The notes: generated from the letters alone by a model not told the origin. DNA of 64,000 nucleotides from Roseateles_B sp041906185 (GCA_041906185.1 JAYRJQ010000011.1:138249-202248), one strand, 5' to 3'. Counted from the first letter of the stretch, positions 35,127 to 44,473 are shown. A program made the numbers and translations.

Positions 35127-35618
35127 TCAGGTGCCCAGGGCCGCCTCGATGTCGGCGCGCAGGGCTTCCGGGGTGTCGTTGGGCGCGTAGCGGCGCAGCA
35201 CCCGGCCGTCCCGGCCGACGAGGAACTTGGTGAAGTTCCACTTGATCGCCTGGGTGCCCAGCAGGCCCGGCTTCTCCTTCTTGAGCCACTGCCACAGGGG
35301 ATCGGCCTTGTCGCCGTTGACCTGCACCTTGGACATCATGGGGAAGCTCACGCCGTAGTTGATCTCGCAGAAGGAGGAGATCTCGTCGTTGCTGCCCGGG
35401 TCCTGGCCGCCGAACTCGTTGCTGGGGAAGCCCACCACGACGAGGCCGCGCGTGCGGTAGTCCTGCCAGAGCTTCTCCAGGCCCTTGAACTGGGGCGTGA
35501 AGCCGCACTCGCTGGCGGTGTTGACGATGAGCAGCACCTTGCCGTGCTGGGCGCCCAGCGAGAAGGGCTGGCCGTCGATGGCGGTGGCGTTGAAGTCGTA
35601 GACCGTCGGGTTTGGCAT
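35127..35618 (-). CDS. Glutathione peroxidase-family thiol peroxidase
   Basis: 163 residues, start at MPNPTVYDFNATA. The catalytic cysteine is in NTASECGFTPQ with the downstream GFPSNEFGGQDPGSNDEI (Gln) and WNFTKFLVGRDG (Trp/Asn) completing the tetrad. It is a Cys-type enzyme, so bacterial forms of this family usually use thioredoxin. It should detoxify hydroperoxides in the cytosol. The longer frame extending upstream is not coding. A DMT transporter gene lies 26 bases upstream on the same strand. Confidence 0.93.
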   Translation of the reverse strand: MPNPTVYDFNATAIDGQPFSLGAQHGKVLLIVNTASECGFTPQFKGLEKLWQDYRTRGLVVVGFPSNEFGGQDPGSNDEISSFCEINYGVSFPMMSKVQVNGDKADPLWQWLKKEKPGLLGTQAIKWNFTKFLVGRDGRVLRRYAPNDTPEALRADIEAALGT

Positions 35619-35644
35619 GGCTGGCTCCTGCAGGAGGGTGGATA

Positions 35645-36505
35645 TTAGCCCCGGCGCCTTTCCAGCGCCGCCAGCAGGGCCGCCCCGACGATGCACAGGC
35701 CGCCCAGGGCCGTCTGCAGGGTGAGGCTCCCCCCGCCCCAGGCCAGGGACGACAGCGCGGCGAAGGGGACCTCGCAGAGCATCACGATGGCGGTGACGTT
35801 GGCGGGCAGGCGCGCTGCCCCATATTGCAGCGACAGGTTCGAGAGGAAGAACAGCAGCGTCATGCCGGCCAGGGGCAGCAGCCACAGCGCGGACGCCAGC
35901 GCCGGCCACGGCACCAGGCCCTGGCTGGCCATCACGGTGGCGGTGGCCGAGGACACCAGCATGCCGCCCGTGAACATGGCCAGCGCGCGCGCCTCGGCGC
36001 TGCGGTGGGCCTCGCGGCGCAGCAGCACGTTGTTCAGCGCGAAGGACATGCCGCCGAGCACCCCCAGCCAGTCGGACAGGCTCGAGGGCATGGGCAGGCC
36101 GCCCCCCGCCGGCGCCAGCACGGCCGCCGCGCCGCCCAGGGCCAGGGCCATGCGCAGCAGCGCCAGGCGGGTCAGGTGCTCGCCCAGGATCAGCCGCGCC
36201 AGCAGGACCGCCCACAGGGGCATGAGATAGAACAGCAGCACGACCCGCACCACGTCGCCGGTGGACACGCCCCAGTTGAAGAAGGTGTTGGTCGTGCCCG
36301 CCGCGCCCATGATCAGCCACAGCGAGGGCGTGGCGAGCAGCTCGCGCCAGGCCTGGCGGCGCAGCACCACGATCACCAGCCAGGACAGGCTGAAGAAGCT
36401 GACCGTGGCCCACAGGGGATGCAGCCCGGCGGCCTGGAACTGCCGGAAGGGCCACCACGAAAGACCCCAGACCAGGGCGTTGAAGATCAGACCGATGAAA
36501 GCCAT
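35645..36505 (-). CDS. EamA/DMT-superfamily transporter
   Basis: 286 residues, about ten membrane helices in the two-repeat EamA pattern: repeat one from FIGLIFNALVWGLSWWPF to ARLILGEHLTRLAL, repeat two from SDWLGVLGGMSFALNNVLL to LGGLCIVGAALLAALERRRG. The GEHLTRLALLRMALALGGAA and MLCEVPFAALSSLAWGGGSLT segments are the usual repeat ends. It should export or import a small metabolite; the substrate is unknown. The ATG at 36505 gives the expected N-terminus. Confidence 0.9.
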   Translation of the reverse strand: MAFIGLIFNALVWGLSWWPFRQFQAAGLHPLWATVSFFSLSWLVIVVLRRQAWRELLATPSLWLIMGAAGTTNTFFNWGVSTGDVVRVVLLFYLMPLWAVLLARLILGEHLTRLALLRMALALGGAAAVLAPAGGGLPMPSSLSDWLGVLGGMSFALNNVLLRREAHRSAEARALAMFTGGMLVSSATATVMASQGLVPWPALASALWLLPLAGMTLLFFLSNLSLQYGAARLPANVTAIVMLCEVPFAALSSLAWGGGSLTLQTALGGLCIVGAALLAALERRRG

Positions 36506-36805
36506 GCAGCAGGCGCACACAAGAGCCGGCGGATGCGAGTGCCGGCGCGACGGATGGGGTCAGGTCATGCCCCCGGGGTGCAGGCAGACCGTCCGGACCG
36601 TGTCACTGCTTACAGGGCATGGGTTGGCTCGCTGCAACAACCCCTTGAAATCCATTGGAAAGCCGACACACTGCCGACCCACAATGCGCAGGGTTTATAG
36701 CATGGTGTCCCGCTGGCGAAGCGGCTCCAATCGGGACGCCATCGAGCCGGCCTTCCCGGCCTGCCTGCCATCCTTGACGAGCCCACGAACTAGGGAGAGC
36801 CTGAC
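36506..36805. other. 300-base intergenic stretch with a promoter-like repeat
   Basis: It separates the DMT transporter gene from the SGNH hydrolase gene. Visible features are a GGGGTCAGGTC (36556-36566), the GGGTTTATAGCATG promoter-like 14-mer (36692-36705, annotated separately) and an AGGGAGAG ribosome site before the hydrolase start. No further gene is evident. Confidence 0.5.
36692..36705. promoter_or_regulatory. GGGTTTATAGCATG motif, copy 1 (possible promoter element)
   Basis: The same 14 bases recur at 39178-39191. Read on the minus strand it is CATGCTATAAACCC, which contains a TG-N-TATAAA extended -10 box; on the plus strand it holds TATAG. Either the DMT gene (about 180-base leader) or the hydrolase gene could use it. 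Confidence 0.35.
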
Positions 36806-37720
36806 TTGGACCACTTGGCCTGCTTGACCCCGGCTGATCTGCAAGCCAAACCGGCGCCGGACCTCAGCGCCTACCGCTGGCGCCTGCTGGCCCAGGGCGA
36901 CTCCTGGTTCAGCTTCTCGGCCGCGCAGATGAATGCGCACGCCAACCTGCTGGAAGAACTCGTTTTCCGGGACAAGGCCCTGGCCGTCAACTGCGCCGGG
37001 CAGAGCAACGCGCTGAGTCACATGGTCGACCTGGAGTCCGCGCCGGACTTCGTCCGCCTGCTGTCGGCCGACGACGCCCCGACCTGGGACGGCATCCTGC
37101 TTTCCGTGGGCGGCAACGACCTCGTGAAGGCTGCCCAGACGCCCGCGCACCTGCCGGGCGGCGAGCCCGTGGAGCTGCACCTGCGCCTGCTGCGCCGCCA
37201 GACGGAATGGGGCCCGCCCGCCGCCGGCGTCGCCCGCTATTTCTCGGAGCCCGGCTGGGCCACCTACGCCGACTACCTCAGCGCCAACCTGCGCCACCTG
37301 CTGAGCCTGCGGGACCAGGGCCCGTCGGCCGGCAAGCCGGTCTTCATGCACAGCTATGCCGTGCCCATGCCCCGCCCTGCCGGCGCCGAGGACGCCTCCG
37401 GCCCGTGGCTTTATCCGGCGCTCAAGGCCTACGCGATTCCCGCGGCGGACTGGGCGGCCGTCAGCCGGCTGATGGTCCACCACCTGGCCCAGCTGCTCAA
37501 GCGCCTCGCCGCCGACCAGCAGCTCTACCCGCGCCTGCATGTCTTCGACTCCACCGCCGTGCCCCTGGCCCTGGCCGCGCCCGGCTCCAGCGGCAACAGC
37601 GGCGACTGGTTCAACGAGATCCACCTGAACCACAGCGGCTGCTTCAAGATTGCCCGCGCCTGGAGCGAGCACATCGAGGGCGTGCTGAACGGCAACACCG
37701 GCGGCAAGAAGAAGGCCTGA
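36806..37720 (+). CDS. SGNH/GDSL hydrolase-family protein
   Basis: 304 residues with a TTG start supported by an AGGGAGAG ribosome site nine bases upstream. The three SGNH blocks are present: LLAQGDSWFSFS (Ser, block I), LLSVGGNDLVK (Asn/Gly, block III) and GDWFNEIHLNHSG (Asp and His, block V). Such enzymes are esterases or acyl hydrolases. There is no signal peptide. It is a lone plus-strand gene, convergent with lplT and separated by a terminator on the other strand. Physiological substrate unknown. Confidence 0.78.
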   Translation: MDHLACLTPADLQAKPAPDLSAYRWRLLAQGDSWFSFSAAQMNAHANLLEELVFRDKALAVNCAGQSNALSHMVDLESAPDFVRLLSADDAPTWDGILLSVGGNDLVKAAQTPAHLPGGEPVELHLRLLRRQTEWGPPAAGVARYFSEPGWATYADYLSANLRHLLSLRDQGPSAGKPVFMHSYAVPMPRPAGAEDASGPWLYPALKAYAIPAADWAAVSRLMVHHLAQLLKRLAADQQLYPRLHVFDSTAVPLALAAPGSSGNSGDWFNEIHLNHSGCFKIARAWSEHIEGVLNGNTGGKKKA

Positions 37721-37748
37721 CGCGGCCCCGGCACCGCCGGACCCATAC

Positions 37749-37775
37749 AAAAAAGGGGCGCCCATGGCGCCCCTT
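37749..37775 (-). terminator. Rho-independent terminator of lplT
   Basis: AAGGGGCGCC (37753-37762) pairs with GGCGCCCCTT (37766-37775) over a three-base loop. On the minus strand the hairpin is followed by six T residues (A-run 37749-37754), starting 23 bases beyond the lplT stop. Confidence 0.85.
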
Positions 37776-37797
37776 CGCTTGTCCGGCGCCGCGGCGC

Positions 37798-39075
37798 TCA
37801 GTGCTTGTCCGTGCGGGCGATGGCCAGCAGGCGCTGGACCTCGTCGGCGTGATGGACCAGGTTGCTGCGGTGCCAGCGCTGGATCAGCCACATCGTGCCG
37901 GCCACGACCAGGCCGAAGATGGTGATGGCGCCGAAGGCCGACATGCCCACGCGGGTCATGCCCGTGTAGAGCGCACCCAGGCCGAGGATGCAGGCCTGCT
38001 CGTTGAAGTTCTGCACCGCGATGGAGCGGCCCGCGCCCATGAGGTTGTGGCCCCGGTGCTGCAGCAGCGCGTTCATCGGGACGACCAGATAGCCGCCGAT
38101 GCCGCCCAGCACGATCAGGAAGGGCGCCGCCACCCACACGTTGTGGATGAAGTTCATCAGGATGACCAGCAGCCCCATGGCGATGCCCAGCGGCACCACG
38201 GCGGTGGCCTTGTCCAGGCGCATGACCATGGACGCCACCACGGCGCCGGCCGCCGTCCCGATGGCCACCACGCCGACGAGGCTGGAGGCCTGCGTCGTGC
38301 CGTAGCCCAGCGCGGCCAGCGCCCACGCCAGGACGATGTAGCGCAGATTGCCCGAGACGCCCCAGAACAGCGTCGTCGTGGCCAGGGAGATCTGGCCCAG
38401 CTTGTCCTGCCAGAGGCGCGAGTTGCAGTTGGCGAAGTCGCGCACCAGATAGAGCATGTCCCGGCCCATCGGCTGCAGGGCCGTGTCGGTGCGGGGGATG
38501 CGCAGGTTGAAGAGGGCCGCCACCGCATAGAGGCTCACCAGGGCCGCGATGGCCGCCTCGGCCGGGGTGTCGATGCCGGTGTCGATGAAGGGCACGTCCA
38601 GCGCCAGCAGCGCCGGCGCGATGTGCTGCCCCACCAGCTGGCCGCCCAGCAGGACGCCGAGGATGATGGAGGTGATCGTCAGGCCCTCGATCCAGCCATT
38701 GGCCTTCACCAGCTGGGACGGCGGCAGCAGCTCGGTCAGGATGCCGTACTTGGCCGGCGAGTAGGCCGCCGCGCCCAGGCCGACCACCGCGTAGGCCAGC
38801 AGCGGGTGCAGGCCGGTGAGCATCAGCAGGCAGCCGACGACCTTGATGCTGTTCGAGATGAACATCACCCGGCCCTTGGGCACGGCGTCGGCGAAGGCAC
38901 CGACGAAGGGCGCCAGCACGACGTAGAACAGCGCGAACATGGGCACCAGGGCGGCGCGCTGCCATTCGGGGGAGCCCCCGCTGCGCAGCAGTTCCACGGC
39001 GGCGACGAAGAGCGCGTTGTCAGCCAGCGAGCTGAAGAACTGCGCCGCCATGATCGTGTAGAAACCTTTTTTCAT
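37798..39075 (-). CDS. lplT: Lysophospholipid transporter LplT
   Basis: A 425-residue MFS protein with about 11-12 membrane helices starting at MKKGFYTIMAAQFFSSLADNALF. LplT marks: LADNALFVAAVELL, FADAVPKGRVMFISN, GAAAYSPAKYGILTELLPPSQLVKANG and VVPMNALLQHRGHNLMGAGRS. LplT flips lysophospholipids inward at the inner membrane for reacylation. No aas acyltransferase gene lies next to it. It is divergent from alr and then radA, the neighbourhood common in Burkholderiales. It ends at the hairpin terminator at 37749-37775. Confidence 0.92.
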   Translation of the reverse strand: MKKGFYTIMAAQFFSSLADNALFVAAVELLRSGGSPEWQRAALVPMFALFYVVLAPFVGAFADAVPKGRVMFISNSIKVVGCLLMLTGLHPLLAYAVVGLGAAAYSPAKYGILTELLPPSQLVKANGWIEGLTITSIILGVLLGGQLVGQHIAPALLALDVPFIDTGIDTPAEAAIAALVSLYAVAALFNLRIPRTDTALQPMGRDMLYLVRDFANCNSRLWQDKLGQISLATTTLFWGVSGNLRYIVLAWALAALGYGTTQASSLVGVVAIGTAAGAVVASMVMRLDKATAVVPLGIAMGLLVILMNFIHNVWVAAPFLIVLGGIGGYLVVPMNALLQHRGHNLMGAGRSIAVQNFNEQACILGLGALYTGMTRVGMSAFGAITIFGLVVAGTMWLIQRWHRSNLVHHADEVQRLLAIARTDKH

Positions 39076-39378
39076 GGACCCGAGCTTGTGAATGCCTGTC
39101 TTGTCGAAGCAATGGAGAGAAGAGCCGTGCCCCCGTAAACGCCTCACAAAACTTCACAAGCGGGCCATGCTGCGGCGGGTTTATAGCATGCAGGCCTGTG
39201 GGCGCCATGACGTCAGGGGGCGCCGCGACGGGGCGCGGACCGCGCCCGGCTGCAATCCTTCGCAGGCCGTGACGCAGACGGCGCCACGGCCCGCGCGGTG
39301 CGTCGCCGCCTGCGCGCATCGCCCGCCCGGCTCGGCGGCTAGGGCAAACCCTCGGCCTTTGCTGCCACAATGGCTCCC
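39076..39378. other. 303-base divergent intergenic stretch lplT/alr
   Basis: It holds the divergent promoters of lplT and alr and the GGGTTTATAGCATG copy 2. The right half is GC-rich with no clear -35/-10 pair for alr. I see no further gene. Confidence 0.5.
39178..39191. promoter_or_regulatory. GGGTTTATAGCATG motif, copy 2 (possible lplT promoter element)
   Basis: Second copy of the 14-mer found at 36692. On the minus strand the TG-N-TATAAA box lies about 100 bases before lplT, a suitable -10 position with a normal leader; the -35 region is weak. Confidence 0.4.
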
Positions 39379-40497
39379 ATGCCGCGCCCCATCCAAGCCC
39401 TGATCCACCCGTCCAATCTGGCCCACAACCTGGCTCGCGCCCGTGCCTGCACCCCCGACGCCCAGGTCTGGGCGGTGGTCAAGGCCAATGCCTACGGCCA
39501 TGGGATCGAGCACGTCTTCGAGGCCTTCCGGGCCGCGGACGGCTTCGCGCTCCTGGACCTGGACGAGGCGCAGCGGCTGCGCGACCTCGGCTGGCGCGGT
39601 CCCATCCTGCTGCTGGAGGGCTGCTTCGAGCCCCGCGACCTGGAGCTGTGCTCCCGCCTGAAGCTGTGGCACGCCGTGCACTGCGAGCAGCAGATCGACT
39701 GGCTGGCCATGCACAAGACGCACGAGCCCCACCGCGTCTTCCTCAAGATGAACAGCGGCATGAACCGCCTGGGCTTCACGCCGCAGGCCTTCCGCGCCGC
39801 CTGGACCCGGCTCAACGCCCTGCCCCAGGTCGACGAGATCTCGCTGATGACGCACTTCTCCGACGCCGACGCCTCGCGCTTCGGCGCAGACGGCATCGCC
39901 CACCAGTTGGCCGCCTGGACGGAAGCCACGCAGGACCTGCCAGGTGAGCGCTCGCTTTCAAACAGCGCCGCGACCCTGCGATACAACCATCGGCCCGAGG
40001 TGCGAGCGGACTGGGTCCGCGCCGGCATCATGAGCTACGGCGGCGTGCCGGACTTCCCCGAGCACGACATGGCCCACTGGGACCTGCGGCCCGGCATGAG
40101 CCTGCGCGCGCAGGTGATCGCGGTGCAGCATCTGCAGCCGGGTGATTCCGTCGGCTACGGCAGCACCTTCGTGGCCGAGCGCCCCATGCGCATCGGCACC
40201 GTGGCCTGCGGCTACGCCGACGGCTACCCGCGCCATGCCGGCAGCGGCACGCCGGTGCTCGTCAACGGCCGCCGCAGCCAGACGGTGGGGCGGGTCTCCA
40301 TGGACATGCTGGCCGTGGACCTCACCGAGCTGCCCGACGCCGGCTTCGGCGCCGAGGTGACGCTGTGGGGCCAGAGCAGCCAGGGCGCCGTGCTCTCCAT
40401 CGACGAGGTCGCCCGGGCCGCCGGCACCATCGGCTATGAGCTGATGTGCGCCGTGACGCGCCGCGTGCCGGTGCGAGTGGAGCCGATCCAGCCCTGA
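39379..40497 (+). CDS. alr: Alanine racemase
   Basis: 372 residues from MPRPIQALI (an ATG nine bases upstream is also possible). PLP lysine in WAVVKANAYGHG near residue 35; the second catalytic tyrosine in SVGYGSTFVAE near residue 260; family motifs FLKMNSGMNRLGF, SAATLRYNHR and GRVSMDMLAVDL. It interconverts L- and D-alanine for peptidoglycan synthesis. The gene is divergent from lplT and is followed by a small PspC-type protein. Confidence 0.95.
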   Translation: MPRPIQALIHPSNLAHNLARARACTPDAQVWAVVKANAYGHGIEHVFEAFRAADGFALLDLDEAQRLRDLGWRGPILLLEGCFEPRDLELCSRLKLWHAVHCEQQIDWLAMHKTHEPHRVFLKMNSGMNRLGFTPQAFRAAWTRLNALPQVDEISLMTHFSDADASRFGADGIAHQLAAWTEATQDLPGERSLSNSAATLRYNHRPEVRADWVRAGIMSYGGVPDFPEHDMAHWDLRPGMSLRAQVIAVQHLQPGDSVGYGSTFVAERPMRIGTVACGYADGYPRHAGSGTPVLVNGRRSQTVGRVSMDMLAVDLTELPDAGFGAEVTLWGQSSQGAVLSIDEVARAAGTIGYELMCAVTRRVPVRVEPIQP

Positions 40498-40677
40498 GCG
40501 GCGGGGTGATCCGTCGGGCGGTCCGCGCCCTCCCCCGCCGCCGCGCTTGCAGGCAGTCCCCCCTTGGTGCAGCCCAGGCAGGCCGTGCGGCAAGTCGTCG
40601 CGGATGGCTTGGACGGTGCGGCCACCGCGGTAGGCTTGCACCTGAGAACAAGGAGTTCTCGACCACAAGGAGCAGAC

Positions 40678-41079
40678 ATGAGCAGCATGAGCAGTGAGCT
40701 GGAACGCCTGGCGGAACTGCATCGCCAGGGCCACTTGAGCGACGACGAGTTCGCGCGCGCCAAGGCCCGCATCCTGCAGGGCGAGCCCGCGGCGAGTGGC
40801 GGCCCCGAGAGCCAGGGCGGCTTCCAGGCCGGCACCAGTGGCGGCATGGGCAGCGGCATGGGCGGCGGCTTCAGCAGCGGCACGACCGGCGCGACGGGCA
40901 ACACCCTCCTGCGCCGCAGCCTCAACGACCGCTGGCTCGGCGGCGTCTGCGGCGGGCTCGGGCGCATGACCAACGTCGAGTCCTGGATCTGGCGCCTGCT
41001 TTTCGTGCTGACCAGCCTGTGCGTCGGCGGCGGCCTGCTGATCTACCTGCTGCTGTGGATTTTCGTGCCCGAAGAATGA
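40678..41079 (+). CDS. SHOCT/PspC-domain membrane protein
   Basis: 133 residues with an AAGG ribosome site before the ATG. The N-terminal SHOCT-like helix pair reads LERLAELHRQGHLSDDEFARAKARIL; a Gly/Ser linker follows; the C-terminal PspC domain has LRRSLNDRWLGGVCGGLGRM and a terminal membrane helix (RLLFVLTSLCVGGGLLIYLLLWIFVPEE). PspC proteins act in phage-shock-type membrane stress responses. No pspA or regulator gene lies nearby. Confidence 0.88.
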   Translation: MSSMSSELERLAELHRQGHLSDDEFARAKARILQGEPAASGGPESQGGFQAGTSGGMGSGMGGGFSSGTTGATGNTLLRRSLNDRWLGGVCGGLGRMTNVESWIWRLLFVLTSLCVGGGLLIYLLLWIFVPEE

Positions 41080-41172
41080 CGCAGCCGGCCGGCTGAGCCG
41101 CCGGAATCCCGACCCTCGGGGTAGCATGGGCATTCACCGACCCAACCGGCGTCGGCCCATCCCCGGGGGTCC

Positions 41173-43419
41173 ATGAAGCGGCTCTTGAATGTCTTCCTGC
41201 GGCAGTCGCTGTCGCGGCAGCTGGTCCTGCAGCTGAGCCTGCTGGTGACCGTCATGCTGGCGGTGCTGACCGGCCTGGCCTATGTCGTGATCGGCCAGGC
41301 CGCCCTGCAGGTGGTGCCGCCGGTGATGCGGCGCACCGTCAGCCTGCATGCGGCGCAGCAGGGTCAGGTCTTTCTGCAGGCGCAGGCCAGCGTCGAGCGC
41401 CTGGGGCAGGAATGGCAGCGCCGCATCGGCCAGGCCAGCGACGCCGAGGTCGACCGGCGCTGGGCCGAGCTGTTCGAGCGTCAGGCGGACGGCGTCTGGC
41501 GGCTGAAGCCGCGCTGGATCGACACCGAGCGCGCACCCACCTTCTATCTGCAGCACGGCGCCCAGGGCCCGGATGCCTCCGTGCGGCGACGCGCCGTCGT
41601 CAGCCACCAGCTGCTGCTGGAGCAGGGGCCGGCGCTCGTGCCGCCCTTCTTCTCGGTCTACACGGACTTCGTCGAGAAGGGCCTGATGGTGTTCTCGCGG
41701 GGGATCGACTGGGGCCGCAGCGCCACGCCGGCGACCGACAACTTCAGCTACCCGACCATGACCGGCTCGGACCCGGCGCGCAATCCGCAGCGGCGGCGCT
41801 TCTGGACGCCGGTCTACTTCGACACCGAGGTCAAGGCGTGGATGGTCTCGGTCATCCTGCCGCTGGACTGGCAGGGGCGCTGGGTGGGCACCGTCGGGCA
41901 CGACATCACCATCGACGCGCTGCTGCAGCAGATCGTGGACGCCGAGGCGCCGATGGGCTCGACGGCCATGATCCTGAGCGGCGACGGGCAGCTGATCGCC
42001 CACCCGCAGCTGCGGGAGCGGATCGCCCAGGCGCAGGGGCAGCTGGCCCTGCGTGAGCTGAAGGACCCGGTGCTGGATCAGGTCCATGCACTGCTGCGGG
42101 TGCATGCCACCGATGGCGGCGGACCGGCCGGCGGCCAGGACGGCATGACGGCCGATGGCCGCTACCTGGTGGCCTGGAGCCGCATGCCGGGGCCGGACTG
42201 GTGGGCGGTGCGCATCATCCCCGTGGACAGCATCGACCGCATCCTGCGCACCGTCGTGCGCTGGATGCTGGGCGTGGGCGTGTTCGGCCTGGTGCTGACG
42301 CTGCTGCTCCTGCGCGGCGTGGTCCGGCGGCGGCTCTACGAACCGCTGGAGGCGCTCAGCCAGTCCATCGAGACGCAGGCCCAGCGCGTGCGCGGCGGCG
42401 AGGAGCCCAGCGCGCTGCCGGCCGCCGCATCGCCGGAGCTCGTCCGCCTGACCGGGGCCTTCGACACCCTGGCGGCGGGCCTCGCCGCCCACCGCCGCGA
42501 GGAGCACAGCGTGCGCAGCGCCCTGGAGCACGAGGTGCAGGAACGCCGCCAGGCGGAGGAGTCGGTGCGGCTGCTGAATCTCTCGCTCGAGGCCCGGGTG
42601 CAGGAGCGCGGCCTGCAGCTGCAGCAGGCCCACGAGGAGCTGGTGCAGCGGGACACGCTGGCCAGCCTGGGCTCGCTCGTGGCGGGCGTCTCCCATGAGC
42701 TGAACACGCCCATCGGCAACGCCCTGATCGGCGCGGACACCGCCGCCGAGACGCTGCGCGCGGTGCGCGAGACGCTGGCCGGCCCGGCCGTGCGCCGCAG
42801 CGAGCTCGAACGCCAGCTGCAGCTCGCCGAGGACAGCCTGCGCCTCACCATGGGCAACCTCCAGCGCAGCGCCGGCCTGGTGCGCGACTTCAAGCAGGTC
42901 GCCATCGACCGCGCCAGCCTCCAGCGCCGGCCCTTCCAGCTGCGGCAGGTCTGCGAGGAGGTCGTCCACCTGCTGCAGCACACGCTCAAGGGGCCGCAGC
43001 ACGAGGTCGACATCGCGCTGCCCGAGGACCTCCGCCTGGACGGCTACCCCGGACCCTTCGGCCAGGTGCTGACCAACCTCGTGCAGAACGCGGTGGTGCA
43101 TGCCTTCGGCGATCGCCAGGGCGGGCGCATCCGCATCGAGCTGCTGAGCCAGGACGCCGAGCACATCCACCTGGCCCTCAGCGACAACGGTCGGGGCATA
43201 CCGCCGGAGCACCTGGACCAGGTCTTCAAGCCCTTCTTCACCACGCGCCTCGGCCAGGGCGGCAGCGGGCTGGGGCTGCACCTCGTCTACACGATCGTCT
43301 GCGACGTGCTGGGCGGCCACATCGAGCTGAGCAGCCGGTTGGGCGAGGGCACGCGCTTCGTGCTGACGCTGCCGCGCGTCGCCCCCCAGGCACCGGCGGG
43401 GAACGTCGCGGCGCCCTAG
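41173..43419 (+). CDS. Orphan sensor histidine kinase
   Basis: 748 residues: membrane helix about 17-38, a large periplasmic sensor region (Cache-like, with GRWVGTVGHDITIDALLQQI), second membrane helix about 357-378, a HAMP-like linker and coiled coil, then HisKA with the phosphorylated His in LVAGVSHELNTPIG (about 508) and HATPase_c motifs LTNLVQNAVVHA (N box), LSDNGRGIPPEH (G1) and GGSGLGLHLVYTI (G2). This pattern fits a kinase without a receiver domain. No response-regulator gene is adjacent, so its partner is elsewhere. Confidence 0.92.
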   Translation: MKRLLNVFLRQSLSRQLVLQLSLLVTVMLAVLTGLAYVVIGQAALQVVPPVMRRTVSLHAAQQGQVFLQAQASVERLGQEWQRRIGQASDAEVDRRWAELFERQADGVWRLKPRWIDTERAPTFYLQHGAQGPDASVRRRAVVSHQLLLEQGPALVPPFFSVYTDFVEKGLMVFSRGIDWGRSATPATDNFSYPTMTGSDPARNPQRRRFWTPVYFDTEVKAWMVSVILPLDWQGRWVGTVGHDITIDALLQQIVDAEAPMGSTAMILSGDGQLIAHPQLRERIAQAQGQLALRELKDPVLDQVHALLRVHATDGGGPAGGQDGMTADGRYLVAWSRMPGPDWWAVRIIPVDSIDRILRTVVRWMLGVGVFGLVLTLLLLRGVVRRRLYEPLEALSQSIETQAQRVRGGEEPSALPAAASPELVRLTGAFDTLAAGLAAHRREEHSVRSALEHEVQERRQAEESVRLLNLSLEARVQERGLQLQQAHEELVQRDTLASLGSLVAGVSHELNTPIGNALIGADTAAETLRAVRETLAGPAVRRSELERQLQLAEDSLRLTMGNLQRSAGLVRDFKQVAIDRASLQRRPFQLRQVCEEVVHLLQHTLKGPQHEVDIALPEDLRLDGYPGPFGQVLTNLVQNAVVHAFGDRQGGRIRIELLSQDAEHIHLALSDNGRGIPPEHLDQVFKPFFTTRLGQGGSGLGLHLVYTIVCDVLGGHIELSSRLGEGTRFVLTLPRVAPQAPAGNVAAP

Positions 43420-43456
43420 CAACGCCTTAGCGGCTGGCCGCGACGGGGGCGCATGC

Positions 43457-44375
43457 CTACTGCGGCCGCGTGGCCGCGTAGATGCTGCCCAGGCACAGGG
43501 CCATGCCCGCCACGGACAGCGCCGTCGGCACCCAGCCCTCCAGCAGCGCCGAGATGGCGAGCGCGATCACGGGAATCACCACGCCCGTGAGCGCGGCCCG
43601 GGCCGGACCCTGGCGCTGCGCGAGCTTGAAATACAGCACGAAGGCGATGACGGAGCCGGCGACGGCGAGGTACAGCAGGCTCAGCAGGTAGCTCGGCTGC
43701 CAGCTGAAGTGCCAGCCCGTGCCGTTGGCCAGCGAGAGGCTGGCCAGGAAGGCCGAGCCATAGCCCATGCTCCAGGCCAGCACCGGCACCAGCGGCAGGC
43801 CGCGGCGCGTGAGCGTGAGCGTGAGCACATTGCCCACGCAGGCGCACAGCACGGCCAGCAGCCCGAGGCCCAGCCCCAGCGCCGCGGTGGGACGCGCGCC
43901 CGTGGCGGCGATCTCCGGCCAGAAGATCATCACGACGCCCGCCACCCCGCCGCTCGCCGCTCGCCGCGATCAGGAAGCGCCGGCTGACCGTCTGGGCGAA
44001 AAAGAGCCGCCCGGAGAGCGCGTTGCCGAAGACCATCAGGCAGAACAGCACCGCCACCAGGCCGGTGGGGATGTGGCGCTCGGCCTCGTAGACGGAGAAG
44101 TAGTTGCCGCTGTACTGCACGATGCCGGTGGCCAGCATGAGGCCGTGGGCCGACAGCGGCAGGCGCAGGGACTCGCCGTGCCAGCGGGCGAGCCCGGCCA
44201 GCATCAGCGCGGCCAGCGCGAAGCGCCAGGCCACGGAGTTCAGCACCGGCACGCCGCTGTCCAGCTGGTAGAGGATCACATGCCAGGTGCTGGCCCAGAT
44301 CAGCGTGGGGCCCCAGAACAGCCAGCGGGAGGACAGGCCGGCGCGGGGGGCGGCCGGCAGTGCAGTCGTGCTCAT
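43457..44375 (-). pseudogene. EamA/DMT transporter broken by a 7-bp tandem duplication
   Basis: The N-terminal half (from MSTTALPAAPR, 44375) reads as membrane helices to RRFLIAAS, then shifts frame; the C-terminal half continues in another frame from 43945 (GVVMIFWPEIAATG) to 43457. At 43950-43963 the plus strand has CCGCTCG twice in tandem. Removing one copy restores 304 codons without a stop and joins AAS to GGVAGVVMIFW, as in intact EamA proteins. The gene is therefore a recent pseudogene, a slippage-switchable gene, or a sequencing error. It is convergent with the histidine kinase gene. Confidence 0.85.
43950..43963. repeat. 7-bp tandem duplication (CCGCTCG x2)
   Basis: Two adjacent copies of CCGCTCG, at 43950-43956 and 43957-43963, inside the DMT transporter gene. 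The extra seven bases cause its frameshift. Confidence 0.9.
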
Positions 44376-44384
44376 TCAGCTTCC

Positions 44385-44414
44385 AAAAATGAAGACGCGC
44401 CGTGAGGGCGCGTC
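44385..44414 (-). terminator. Probable terminator downstream of the LysE-type gene
   Basis: GACGCGCC (44394-44401) pairs with GGCGCGTC (44407-44414). On the minus strand a TTCATTTTT tract follows (A-run 44385-44389). The hairpin lies 60 bases past the exporter stop codon. Confidence 0.55.
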
Positions 44415-44473
44415 CTGGGCATTTCACACCGGGCCCGCCGCGTGCGGCGACCCGGTTCCTGCGCAGGCCTGTC

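Noticed and set aside
35127..35618. Selenocysteine glutathione peroxidase
   Set aside because: The catalytic codon in NTASECGFT is an ordinary Cys codon and the frame has no internal TGA.
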